NCBI GenBank assembly: GCA_002342805.1
Contig: DDQW01000038.1
Location: forward strand, 1 to 44,858
DNA: 44,858 bases
Direction of reading: 5' to 3'
Source: Clostridiales bacterium UBA2432
GTDB taxonomy: Bacteria; Bacillota; Clostridia; Lachnospirales; Vallitaleaceae
This document shows positions 16,250 to 23,436 of the stretch, piece by piece (positions within the stretch are counted from its first letter, which is position 1; each line of letters starts with the position of its first letter). Under the pieces are notes generated by a model, which was not told where the DNA came from, ran no database searches, and saw only the letters and a list, made by a program, of their open reading frames with translations. The position numbers were made by a program, and so were the translations under genes.

Positions 16250-16930
16250 TTAATCCAAATAAAAGCTTTCAAAAAATTGTAACTCCTCAAGCATTTTAAT
16301 TACTTCTTTCATTCTTTTCATTTTAAATTTCTTAAGCATTGTATTTACCTGTCCCTTAATGGTTACGACTTCCACAGAACGTTCTTTAGCAATTTCTTTA
16401 TAGGGTTTTCCTTCATATATATTTTTTATGATTTCTAACTCACTATCCGTTAATTTTGTGATAATATTAAGCATATACAACATGCTTTTATTTTGATTAT
16501 TAATTCTAGAATATTCTAATACTATTTTTTCTGCATTTTCAGGACTAAGTGAGATTTCATTTTTGACTGCTTTTCTTACAGACATAAGTATATCAACGAC
16601 TGAACTTGTCTTTAAAATATAATCCATCGCACCTACACTATAAGCTTTAAATAACATATCATCTTCTTTGTGTATTGTTAACACAATAATTTTAACTTCC
16701 GGAAATTCATTTTTTATAATTCTAGCAGCCTCTATCCCCGCATATTTCGTTTCCATATTAATATCTGTCAGCAGAACATCTGGTTGTTTTTCTCGTACTA
16801 CTTTTACAGCCTCTTTTCCCGTTTCAGCACAACCCACTACCTCCATGTCATGTTCGTTATCTATAATCATTTTAAAATAATCAACGATTTTTTTCATATC
16901 ATCAACTATAACCACACGGATTTTACTCAT
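16250..16930 (-). CDS. NarL/LuxR-family response regulator
   Basis: 226 aa from the ATG at 16930, which has RBS AAAAGGAGTGAACTAT; an upstream-extended reading lacks one. The receiver domain has the acidic pair Asp10-Asp11, phospho-acceptor Asp56 (LLTDINM), a switch Thr (IVLTIHKEDD) and Lys (YILKTSS). The C-terminal LuxR helix-turn-helix lies at about 160-215 (LTDSELEIIKNIYEGKPYKEIA, EVVTIKGQVNTMLKKF). It is phosphorylated by the sensor kinase whose gene it overlaps by 8 bases, and probably activates the adjacent sugar ABC operon. Such DNA-binding domains usually bind inverted repeats as dimers. Confidence 0.92.
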   Translation of the reverse strand: MSKIRVVIVDDMKKIVDYFKMIIDNEHDMEVVGCAETGKEAVKVVREKQPDVLLTDINMETKYAGIEAARIIKNEFPEVKIIVLTIHKEDDMLFKAYSVGAMDYILKTSSVVDILMSVRKAVKNEISLSPENAEKIVLEYSRINNQNKSMLYMLNIITKLTDSELEIIKNIYEGKPYKEIAKERSVEVVTIKGQVNTMLKKFKMKRMKEVIKMLEELQFFESFYLD

Positions 16931-18449
16931 ATAGTTCACTCCTTTTAATAAGTGGTAATAAAATTTCAAAACTAGTGTACTTATCCTCTTCACTCTCCAC
17001 ATCTATAACCCCTAAATGTGCATGAATAACGTTTTTAACATAGGATAATCCAATTCCCCAATTATTAATTTTTCCTTTTGTTGAATAAAATGGTTGGAAT
17101 ATTTTCCTAATCATTTTTTTACTAATTCCAATACCCGTATCCTTAATTTGTATATACAACCAATCATATTGACAGCCAACTTCTATCATAATTTCTCCAC
17201 TGTCTTCCCCCTTGCATTCAATGGCCTCAATTGCATTTTGTAATAAATTAGTTATAACAGCCGTCATATGATATAAATCTAAACGAACAACTATGTTTTT
17301 ATATTGATAATGTCGTTTTACCGTTATGTTTTGAGGTATATAGACCTCATGACAAGCACTTTCTATAACATCTGCAATTTTAATTTTTTGTTTTTTGAAA
17401 TGTAACTCACTTAATGTATCTAACACTTTAGACAAGCTAGCTAATGTAATATCCACATGTGTAATTAATTCATTTAATGAATCTCGACCTTTTTTTGACC
17501 CATAACATACATCAGCCTCAGACGCCATAATTTTAAGACCAAAAAACGTGTTTTTATGAGAATGAATCACACCTTTAATGTTGGCATTTAGCTCTCTAAT
17601 ATTATATTTTCCAATTTTATTTTTAAAAAAAGTAATTATACTGGTCATTTTATATCTTTGATAAATTAATAATACTACACCCAATATAATGAGCACTGCG
17701 AACGGAAACCACTGATAGTACACTGGCAACACTGTAAAATCATATAGGTTCCAAAAAGAATATGAAAACAGATTTTTATGAGATAGTTGAAACGGTCCTA
17801 AAAAGAAAAACACAAAGAAAAAGAGATTTAGTAATGATAAGCTTGCACCTAGCGCTAGTATTTGCTTTTTTATCAACCTACATTTTGTATCTAAGTAATG
17901 TTTTTGTAATACAAATATCGGTATACATAAGTACAATAAAACAATCCATTTATTCATTGAATCTAGAAAGATTACAGCCTGCTTTAAGGGTTGAGCATAT
18001 TGTGGGTTGTATGAATTCATCGCCAAAAATATAGAATATCCTGTTTCCGGACTGTAAAACCACAGATAAAATAAAGGGTAAATGGATAACATAATCATTC
18101 TCTTATAATTAGAAAATTTGTAAACAAAATCTTCTTTTGATAGAATATACACAAACATACATAAAAAAAACATATAAAACCCAATACCTATATTAATGAG
18201 TCGTGTTATGTTTGATAATGAAAGTCGCATATTTCTAACAATGAATAAATAAAACTTATAGTCTAAGGAAAAGATAGGACTATTAAGCACTCTGTAATTA
18301 CCCATCTTTGCTATATGTTGGGTGACTGCAAAAATTGATATGCTCATGCTAAGGACCATAAATACAAGTAACCAAGCAAATTTATTTTTATAATCCTTGA
18401 TTAATAAATGTGCAGAAAACAACACTAACAAAATTATAATGTAATACAT
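16923..18449 (-). CDS. Membrane sensor histidine kinase
   Basis: 508 aa. The N-terminal 270 residues hold about eight hydrophobic membrane segments with no extracellular sensor fold that I recognise. The kinase core follows. The likely phospho-acceptor is His296 or His298 in KGVIHSHKNTFFGLK, which is not the usual DesK/NarX H-box and recalls the SpoOB/NatK-like H..(K/R)N type. The ATPase domain shows the N-box NLLQNAIEAIE, DTGIGIS, FQPFYSTKG and NNWGIGLSYVKNVI. RBS AAAGGAGAATCTAG; promoter at 18525-18497. It forms a coupled pair with the NarL-type regulator and lies next to a sugar importer, so it may sense the sugar or the transporter. Confidence 0.88.
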   Translation of the reverse strand: MYYIIILLVLFSAHLLIKDYKNKFAWLLVFMVLSMSISIFAVTQHIAKMGNYRVLNSPIFSLDYKFYLFIVRNMRLSLSNITRLINIGIGFYMFFLCMFVYILSKEDFVYKFSNYKRMIMLSIYPLFYLWFYSPETGYSIFLAMNSYNPQYAQPLKQAVIFLDSMNKWIVLLYLCIPIFVLQKHYLDTKCRLIKKQILALGASLSLLNLFFFVFFFLGPFQLSHKNLFSYSFWNLYDFTVLPVYYQWFPFAVLIILGVVLLIYQRYKMTSIITFFKNKIGKYNIRELNANIKGVIHSHKNTFFGLKIMASEADVCYGSKKGRDSLNELITHVDITLASLSKVLDTLSELHFKKQKIKIADVIESACHEVYIPQNITVKRHYQYKNIVVRLDLYHMTAVITNLLQNAIEAIECKGEDSGEIMIEVGCQYDWLYIQIKDTGIGISKKMIRKIFQPFYSTKGKINNWGIGLSYVKNVIHAHLGVIDVESEEDKYTSFEILLPLIKRSELYE

Positions 18450-18496
18450 CTAGATTCTCCTTTATATGGAATAAATCAAATAACATTTATTTTAAC

Positions 18497-18525
18497 ATTA
18501 TACGTTATGTTGAGATGTTATGCAA
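18497..18525 (-). promoter_or_regulatory. Promoter of the two-component operon
   Basis: TTGCAT (18525-18520), a 17-base spacer and TATAAT (18502-18497) lie on the minus strand about 50 bases before the kinase start. Confidence 0.65.
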
Positions 18526-18533
18526 CGAGCACT

Positions 18534-18558
18534 AAAAAAAGAGGCTTTTTCAAGCCTC
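18534..18558 (-). terminator. Rho-independent terminator of the encapsulin operon
   Basis: On the minus strand GAGGCTT-GAAA-AAGCCTC (18558-18541) is followed by TTTTTTT (18540-18534), 33 bases after the encapsulin stop codon. The stem is GC-rich with a stable GAAA tetraloop. Confidence 0.9.
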
Positions 18559-18591
18559 CCTCTATTTAAACTATCAAAAATCTGCAATTAT

Positions 18592-19386
18592 CTAAAGCGT
18601 ATAATTCACAATAATGTTCGGATCTAATGCTCTAAAAGTAAAGGATTCTGTCACAAAAAGATCCACAGTTTTGTTATTATGGCTAACATAGCCAATCGCT
18701 AAATCTTGACCAATCGTCATTTCTAAATCCTCATTATTATAAGGAACCATAATAGCACCTTCAAGTGTTGGACTATATACAATGGATGTACCTAATAAAT
18801 CTTCTATACGTTTCTTAAGGGGATACGCTCCCAATTCTGTATCAATTAATTGTAGCGCCTTTTCACCAACGACCAATGTATAAGGTTTTGAAGCAAAAGC
18901 ATTTTGCAAACGAATACGACCTTCAAAGACAGCATCCATGATACTTTTCCCTTCATTTCCAAAAGGAAGCGTCTCACTATTTGCTGAATTAATAACCCCT
19001 TTGATTGGTCCATTTTCCAAACCATTATACACAGCATGATCTTCAAAAAGAGCCATCTTACGTGTAGCTTCTTCTAAAGGTTCAAAATCAATATCCTTTG
19101 CACCACGTTGAAGATTATCCAATTCTTTCAAATCCAAAGAGAAAGAAATCCTTGCTTCAGTTAAGGGCTGTATCTTGTAAATGCCGCTTTGAACATCGCC
19201 GTCATTGCCACTAATGTCAACCAACCGACCTTCAGGTACAGCTGTATAATCCAGACCCATCGGTCCATTAACATGCACAACACGTCGAGCAGATAAACAT
19301 GCTTTTAAAACTTCTGCTGCTCGATCATCGATTTCTTCCCAAGCTTCTTCCGTTAACGGTGCCAAGTTTCTTTTCAGTAAATTCAT
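18592..19386 (-). CDS. Encapsulin shell protein, family 1 (HK97 fold)
   Basis: 264 aa, matching the T. maritima encapsulin length and pattern: NLLKRNLAPLTEEAWEEID at the N-terminus, LELDNL-type E-loop segment DLKELDNLQRG, KMALFEDHAVYNG, AYPLKKRIEDLL, IGQDLAIGYVSHNN and LFVTESFTFR near the end. Copies self-assemble into an icosahedral protein shell that encloses cargo enzymes bearing a C-terminal targeting peptide. Its cargo gene is immediately upstream (19439-19780). The RBS AAGGAGGAATTTGT precedes the ATG and a strong terminator follows. It was formerly annotated as linocin M18/bacteriocin, but no bacteriocin role is implied. The compartment probably stores iron or protects against oxidative iron chemistry. 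Confidence 0.96.
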   Translation of the reverse strand: MNLLKRNLAPLTEEAWEEIDDRAAEVLKACLSARRVVHVNGPMGLDYTAVPEGRLVDISGNDGDVQSGIYKIQPLTEARISFSLDLKELDNLQRGAKDIDFEPLEEATRKMALFEDHAVYNGLENGPIKGVINSANSETLPFGNEGKSIMDAVFEGRIRLQNAFASKPYTLVVGEKALQLIDTELGAYPLKKRIEDLLGTSIVYSPTLEGAIMVPYNNEDLEMTIGQDLAIGYVSHNNKTVDLFVTESFTFRALDPNIIVNYTL

Positions 19387-19438
19387 ACAAATTCCTCCTT
19401 ATAGATTCCCTTACAACATGTGTAACAATGAATAGTTC

Positions 19439-19780
19439 TTATTTTAAATTTCCAATGTTTAAATCCTTATCGTCATCACTGTCTTCTTCGCCTTCTTCTT
19501 CTAATTCAAGAATCGGCTTGGATTTGAATAGATAGGTTCTTAACTCATCATCCCATCCGTCCATATTTCGGCGCAACCATTCAATTGTCATAACAGCATG
19601 CTCAATCTCTTCATCCCTATTATGCGCCATAATTTTTTTCAATTCAGGATCATCTGCTGCATCGACACGTTGGTTATACCAATCAACAGCTTCAATCTCT
19701 TCTTTTAAACTGTGAAGCGCCCGAGTTAAATCTTTCGTTTTCGTTTCTAGATATTCTACTGGTTCATGAAAATCTGACAT
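19439..19780 (-). CDS. Encapsulated ferritin-like cargo protein (EncFtn)
   Basis: 113 aa. Helical core with the EncFtn ferroxidase residues: Glu28, Trp34, Tyr35, Glu58 and His61 in EIEAVDWYNQR and HNRDEEIEHA. These align, with a constant offset of 4, with Glu32, Trp38, Tyr39, Glu62 and His65 of the characterised Rhodospirillum enzyme. An acidic linker (about 92-105) leads to the encapsulin targeting peptide DLNIGNLK at the extreme C-terminus. The protein oxidises Fe(II) and acts only fully inside the encapsulin shell, where the mineral is stored. It is the first gene of the operon, with RBS TTAGGAGGTTACT, and lies divergent from a tetR gene. Confidence 0.95.
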   Translation of the reverse strand: MSDFHEPVEYLETKTKDLTRALHSLKEEIEAVDWYNQRVDAADDPELKKIMAHNRDEEIEHAVMTIEWLRRNMDGWDDELRTYLFKSKPILELEEEGEEDSDDDKDLNIGNLK

Positions 19781-19792
19781 AGTAACCTCCTA

Positions 19793-19798
19793 AATTAT
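19793..19798 (-). promoter_or_regulatory. Probable -10 of the encapsulin operon
   Basis: TATAAT on the minus strand (19798-19793) lies 13 bases before the cargo gene start, just ahead of its RBS. A good -35 is missing at 17 bases (AGATTA); TTGTCA occurs 23 bases away. The 5' leader would be very short, so a second promoter further upstream is possible. Confidence 0.4.
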
Positions 19799-19809
19799 AA
19801 TCGCTTATT

Positions 19810-19819
19810 ATTAGCTAAT
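19810..19819. promoter_or_regulatory. 10-bp palindrome between the divergent promoters
   Basis: ATTAGCTAAT is a perfect palindrome ending one base before the tetR -35 box and lying in the -10/-35 interval of the encapsulin promoter. It could serve as an operator controlling both directions, but it is short and AT-rich. Confidence 0.35.
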
Positions 19820-19820
19820 C

Positions 19821-19849
19821 TTGACAAAAAAATGGACCTAACCTATAAT
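19821..19849 (+). promoter_or_regulatory. Consensus sigma-A promoter of tetR
   Basis: TTGACA (19821-19826), a 17-base spacer and TATAAT (19844-19849): a perfect consensus promoter directed at tetR. The leader to the start codon is about 110 bases. Confidence 0.85.
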
Positions 19850-19883
19850 AAACTTAACATTGAGTTTATAAGGATAACTTAAT

Positions 19884-19900
19884 GAGTATATAGTGTACTC
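19884..19900. promoter_or_regulatory. Imperfect inverted repeat in the tetR leader
   Basis: GAGTAtatagtgTACTC has 5-base arms plus an inner matching pair over 17 bases, a size typical of TetR operators. It sits downstream of the tetR -10 and would fit autorepression. No second copy was found. Confidence 0.35.
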
Positions 19901-19965
19901 TGAGTCAAGCTCCTGATATTAGTATAACGAAATTACGCAAACTTGTCAAACAGGAGGATGGTACC

Positions 19966-20598
19966 ATGCGTCAGTTAACCCGTTCCGAATTAGACCGAAT
20001 TTCACGTCAACAATCCATTCTAGAAGCTGCGGAAAAAGTCTTTGTCGAAAAGGGCTATGAAAAAACTTCTATAGCAGATATAGCAAAAGAAGCTGTATTT
20101 ACAAAGACCACCATCTATAAATATTTTCCCACCAAGAATATTATTTATTATTATGTTGCTGTAAGAGGTTACGAGCATTTAGAAGATGCTTTTAAGGGTG
20201 CGTCCGGATCAAGCGAAAATGGATTTTGTGAGCTTGTTAATCTTTGTCATACCTTTCATGATTTTTATATGGAACATCCCCGTTTATTTCAAATAATGGG
20301 GTCTATTCATCATATCAAATCCGCAAATGAACCTCTCCTTGAAGAGAGTGGATGGTATGACCTTTGGGAGCGCCTCATTGAATTCTTCAAAAAGGCACTT
20401 CGCAGAGGTATTGAGGACAAAAGTATAAAAAAAGATGCTCCCATTGCAGAAACATCTTATAGTTTATTTTACTATTTAACTGGTTTTTACCATCAATACT
20501 ATGATAATTTTAAGGCCATCCAACGACATCCCGAAGTCGACCAAGATCGATTATTAAGCCTCTCACTTGATCTTTTAACCAAAAGTCTTAAAGAATAG
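19966..20598 (+). CDS. TetR-family transcriptional regulator
   Basis: 210 aa. The N-terminal helix-turn-helix (about 18-55) shows ILEAAEKVFVEKGYEKTSIADIAKEA and TKTTIYKYFPTKN, followed by an all-helical ligand-binding domain with no recognised ligand signature. The RBS ACAGGAGGATGGTACC precedes the ATG, and the promoter is a perfect consensus. It is the only full-length regulatory gene on the plus strand and is divergent from the encapsulin/EncFtn operon, with 185 bases between starts. It therefore probably controls itself and perhaps the encapsulin genes. The inducer is unknown. It ends at a clear terminator, convergent with the 309-aa hypothetical gene. Confidence 0.92.
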   Translation: MRQLTRSELDRISRQQSILEAAEKVFVEKGYEKTSIADIAKEAVFTKTTIYKYFPTKNIIYYYVAVRGYEHLEDAFKGASGSSENGFCELVNLCHTFHDFYMEHPRLFQIMGSIHHIKSANEPLLEESGWYDLWERLIEFFKKALRRGIEDKSIKKDAPIAETSYSLFYYLTGFYHQYYDNFKAIQRHPEVDQDRLLSLSLDLLTKSLKE

Positions 20599-20621
20599 AA
20601 AATGATACAATGATTATTTCT

Positions 20622-20649
20622 AAAGACCATAAATCATATGGTCTTTTTA
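20622..20649 (+). terminator. Terminator of tetR
   Basis: AAAGACCAT (20622-20630) and ATGGTCTTT (20638-20646) form a 9-bp stem with a 7-base loop, followed by TTAT. It lies 23 bases after the tetR stop codon, in the gap between converging genes. Confidence 0.8.
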
Positions 20650-20658
20650 TGTAGCAAA

Positions 20659-21588
20659 TTAATGCAACCAAATACTTGAAATAACCGAATCCTCATTTAG
20701 TGTCGAATCAATTCTAAATGAAATAATTTCAGTATCTGATAATTTAAACTCAAATTCTCCCCATGCTTCTACAGGTTCCGGAATGAATTCTTCGTATTCA
20801 TTTCTATAATAATCTAACACCTCTATTGCATTGTCACCAACTTTATATCCTGATTTTAGAGGATAATTCGGTGAATCTGTTCTGATTAACCATGTACGGA
20901 AATCCTCACCAACAAATGCATCAATTGAAGTTATTCCGCTCATTACTTGCATATGCGGTTCCATATCACCATAGGGTTCATCCGGAAAAGTATATATGCA
21001 AAGATTTTCTGATGCTAGATTAAAATCCCTGTCCAAAATACCTATCATCTTTTCGATCCTATCTCCAACTTGAAATTCGCCTAAAGCCTCAGTTTTATTT
21101 GATTTAGTAGTTTCAAGTTTTTCAAGCTCATCATAGGGAACATATCCAAACTTCATATTACCATAATGATTCATCATTACAAATCCCCATTTACTACCAT
21201 CTTCCAAATCAAGTACCGCTCTACAAAACATAATGCTCTTCGGGTCATACATCTCTTTAATATCCACTGACAAAGGCGAATCATCCATCGGATATGCTCT
21301 AACACCAATATTGCCAATATATTTTCTAAGTCCACTTGACTCTTGATATTTCCAATTGCTAGTGCTCGGAAAATTAACCACTTTTTTCATTGATTCGAGA
21401 ACTTTTTCCAGTTCATATTCTTTTTGATTATACATTTCTTTTCTAACAGTTGATTTTAGTAAGTCATCAATCTCACTCTTCAAATGTTTAATTTCATTGT
21501 TTTGATTTATTACTAATATTACTATAACTATAAGAAAAAAACAAAGTACAGTGGTAACTAACGTTATTGCAATTCTTTTTTTAGCCAT
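20659..21588 (-). CDS. Hypothetical membrane-anchored protein with coiled coil
   Basis: 309 aa, family not recognised. One N-terminal membrane anchor (about 6-27, IAITLVTTVLCFFLIVIVIL) is followed by a charged coiled-coil-like stretch (about 30-70). A long soluble domain rich in beta-strand patterns comes next (SKWGFVMMNHYGNMKFGYVPYDELEKLE looks SH3-like), then EFQVGDRIEKM and a C-terminal domain. With this topology the bulk of the protein is outside the cell. The RBS GGGGAGATAAAG precedes the ATG. It is followed 70 bases away by the tetR terminator. Possibly a cell-envelope protein; no function is claimed. Confidence 0.75.
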   Translation of the reverse strand: MAKKRIAITLVTTVLCFFLIVIVILVINQNNEIKHLKSEIDDLLKSTVRKEMYNQKEYELEKVLESMKKVVNFPSTSNWKYQESSGLRKYIGNIGVRAYPMDDSPLSVDIKEMYDPKSIMFCRAVLDLEDGSKWGFVMMNHYGNMKFGYVPYDELEKLETTKSNKTEALGEFQVGDRIEKMIGILDRDFNLASENLCIYTFPDEPYGDMEPHMQVMSGITSIDAFVGEDFRTWLIRTDSPNYPLKSGYKVGDNAIEVLDYYRNEYEEFIPEPVEAWGEFEFKLSDTEIISFRIDSTLNEDSVISSIWLH

Positions 21589-21646
21589 CTTTATCTCCCC
21601 ATAATTTATTTATTTCCAATAAAAATATTTAAAAACAGTTAGCTAC

Positions 21647-22321
21647 TCAAACTCTCTCTAGAACCTTGTGCGTGATATAGAGTGCCAGTACAACAGCGCA
21701 GGCAATAAAAATGTTAACGGTAAAAAGCGTTGTCTGTCCAAGCCATGCAATCAATAGGTATAGTGCTGTTAGTCCTGCAAACATCAAAAACACTTTCAAG
21801 TGACCTTGCTTTTCCTTTTTTCCAACTTGAAATGGTTTTTTCATAATACCCTCTACCATAACAAAAGCCACAATAATAATTATGCCGACGAAAATAACAT
21901 TTCCTAGGGAAACAGAAATAGAGAAATTCAATGAATTTCGGCTGAACGCATTACGAATCAGAGTAATGGTTTCAGCCGCAAACACAATATAAATAGCACC
22001 AAGAATCGAAAGACTTAAGCAGATCATATCAAAAAAATCAACAATCCTTTGCCTCTGACTTTTCTGAGGTAGACTGGCAATTACATTATCACAAAAAACT
22101 TGAAAATCCTCTCCAATAACAGCATGGATACTCTCTCCCCGCCGCTGGGCCGAAAGTACCATCTCCGTTAAATCCTGACGTACAAGCTCCTGATTATATT
22201 CTGAGATATTGGCTCCTCGCAGGTAGCAAATCATATCGGTGAATGCTTCTTTGTTTTCAAAACTAATATATTTATCTAAAGAATTGTTGCTTCTGTTTAA
22301 TTCCTTTGTTTTATTGTTCAT
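21647..22321 (-). CDS. PadR-associated membrane protein of unassigned family
   Basis: 224 aa. A cytoplasmic helical N-terminal half (about 1-95) contains YLRGANISEYNQELVRQDL and GEDFQVFCDNVIASLP. At least four membrane segments follow (about 98-118, 130-152, 172-190 and 195-215). It resembles small membrane proteins that follow padR genes in Firmicutes, but I cannot name the DUF with confidence. It lies 16 bases downstream of the PadR gene with RBS CGGAGGAAAAAGAA, so the pair forms one operon. The job of such partners is unknown; an envelope-stress or transport-related role is only a guess. Confidence 0.7.
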   Translation of the reverse strand: MNNKTKELNRSNNSLDKYISFENKEAFTDMICYLRGANISEYNQELVRQDLTEMVLSAQRRGESIHAVIGEDFQVFCDNVIASLPQKSQRQRIVDFFDMICLSLSILGAIYIVFAAETITLIRNAFSRNSLNFSISVSLGNVIFVGIIIIVAFVMVEGIMKKPFQVGKKEKQGHLKVFLMFAGLTALYLLIAWLGQTTLFTVNIFIACAVVLALYITHKVLERV

Positions 22322-22337
22322 TTCTTTTTCCTCCGTT

Positions 22338-22649
22338 TTAGAATAACTTATTTATCGCATTTTTTAGCTCAATCCAACTGGAATAAAAACGGTCCATTTC
22401 TTCTTTCCCAGCTTGAGCAAGGGAAAAGTATTTCCGTTTTGGCCCCACCGGCGATTCCCTGTATTGTGCAATAATCAGTCCATTCTTTTCTAGTCGCAAC
22501 AAAAGAGGATAGATTGTCCCTTCCGAAATATTCGAAAATCCATATTCCCGCAATTTTTCAGAAATTTCATATCCATACGTTTCTTTCTGACTTATAACTT
22601 TTAAAATACAGCCCTCTAGCGTCCCTTTCAGCATTTGGGATGGAATCAT
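22338..22649 (-). CDS. PadR-family transcriptional regulator
   Basis: 103 aa from the ATG at 22649, preceded by AGGTGGTGAGACA; a TTG-started extension has no RBS. Winged helix-turn-helix of the PadR type: LKGTLEGCILKVISQKETYGYEIS, ISEGTIYPLLLRLEKNGLI, SPVGPKRKYFSLAQAGKEEM. It belongs to the short (PadR-s2 like) class that lacks a large C-terminal dimerisation domain. It is the first gene of a two-gene operon with the membrane protein downstream and most likely represses that operon. The ligand is unknown. Confidence 0.93.
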   Translation of the reverse strand: MIPSQMLKGTLEGCILKVISQKETYGYEISEKLREYGFSNISEGTIYPLLLRLEKNGLIIAQYRESPVGPKRKYFSLAQAGKEEMDRFYSSWIELKNAINKLF

Positions 22650-22780
22650 TGTCTCACCACCTATCATGTATTGCAAAGTAGAATAGCTACATTGTAACGC
22701 AAGATAGCAGAAAAATCAACCTTGTTATTAAAATTTATTCTTCTTCAACACTTTTTTCGGAATACGCAAAGAAAATTTGA

Positions 22781-23269
22781 TTACTTCCAATACTCTTCCG
22801 TTTCAGATACGATGCCACGAATTGGATCCACTATAAAGTATTTGAATTCATCATTAAGGATGAATCTATAGTAATATGCTCTATTTGCTATAAGAAATGA
22901 TGCTTCATCATCAGAAACCGGGATTGTATTTTTCCCATTATCGTACTCTTGATATTCAGTGCCACTCACGTATGGAAATTGAGAATTAATCAACTCAAAG
23001 CCTTCTTCATGGGTGTATTCCGGTCTACACCCAATTAAAATAATTGGAATCAAAATAGTAAGTATCAACAATCCGGTCATTCTTATTTTGAATTTTTCAA
23101 CCTTTTTATAGGTATATAATTTGTATGCAACAAAACATATGAACAATGATAAAACCACTCCAGCTCCGACCTGATATACTCCCTTATATACAAATAAAAA
23201 TCGAATGATGATAATAATTTGAATACATTCAACCAACCATATAAATAATATATATTTCTTTTTATCCAT
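22781..23269 (-). CDS. Hypothetical small membrane protein
   Basis: 162 aa, not recognised. Three hydrophobic segments (about 7-25, 33-50 and 64-81) are followed by a soluble C-terminal domain of about 80 residues, ending FKYFIVDPIRGIVSETEEYW. The third segment ends IILIGC, which looks like a lipobox but is internal to a polytopic protein, so lipidation is doubtful. The C-terminal domain resembles a short PepSY-like or DUF sensor module only loosely. The RBS TTGGAGGGGAAAA precedes the ATG. It stands alone between the PadR operon and the DUF2812 gene. Confidence 0.7.
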   Translation of the reverse strand: MDKKKYILFIWLVECIQIIIIIRFLFVYKGVYQVGAGVVLSLFICFVAYKLYTYKKVEKFKIRMTGLLILTILIPIILIGCRPEYTHEEGFELINSQFPYVSGTEYQEYDNGKNTIPVSDDEASFLIANRAYYYRFILNDEFKYFIVDPIRGIVSETEEYWK

Positions 23270-23436
23270 TTTTCCCCTCCAAAATAATGAATTAACCCAA
23301 ACCTAAACTATCCATTAACCCCTACTGTGTATATAAATAAACCTAACAGAACATTTATAATTACAAATACGCTCGTAAATTCAAATAATAGCTTCTATAC
23401 TATATAACAGCTGAGCACCTTATATGTTACACTATT

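Noticed and set aside
17762..18034. Plus-strand 90-codon ORF within the sensor kinase
   Set aside because: It lies entirely inside the membrane region of a well-supported gene on the other strand, with no RBS; a shadow frame.
18592..19386. Linocin-type bacteriocin
   Set aside because: The protein is a family 1 encapsulin with an adjacent ferritin-like cargo, so the old bacteriocin label does not apply.
22781..23269. Lipoprotein call for the 162-aa protein based on LIGC
   Set aside because: The motif follows the third hydrophobic segment, not an N-terminal signal peptide.
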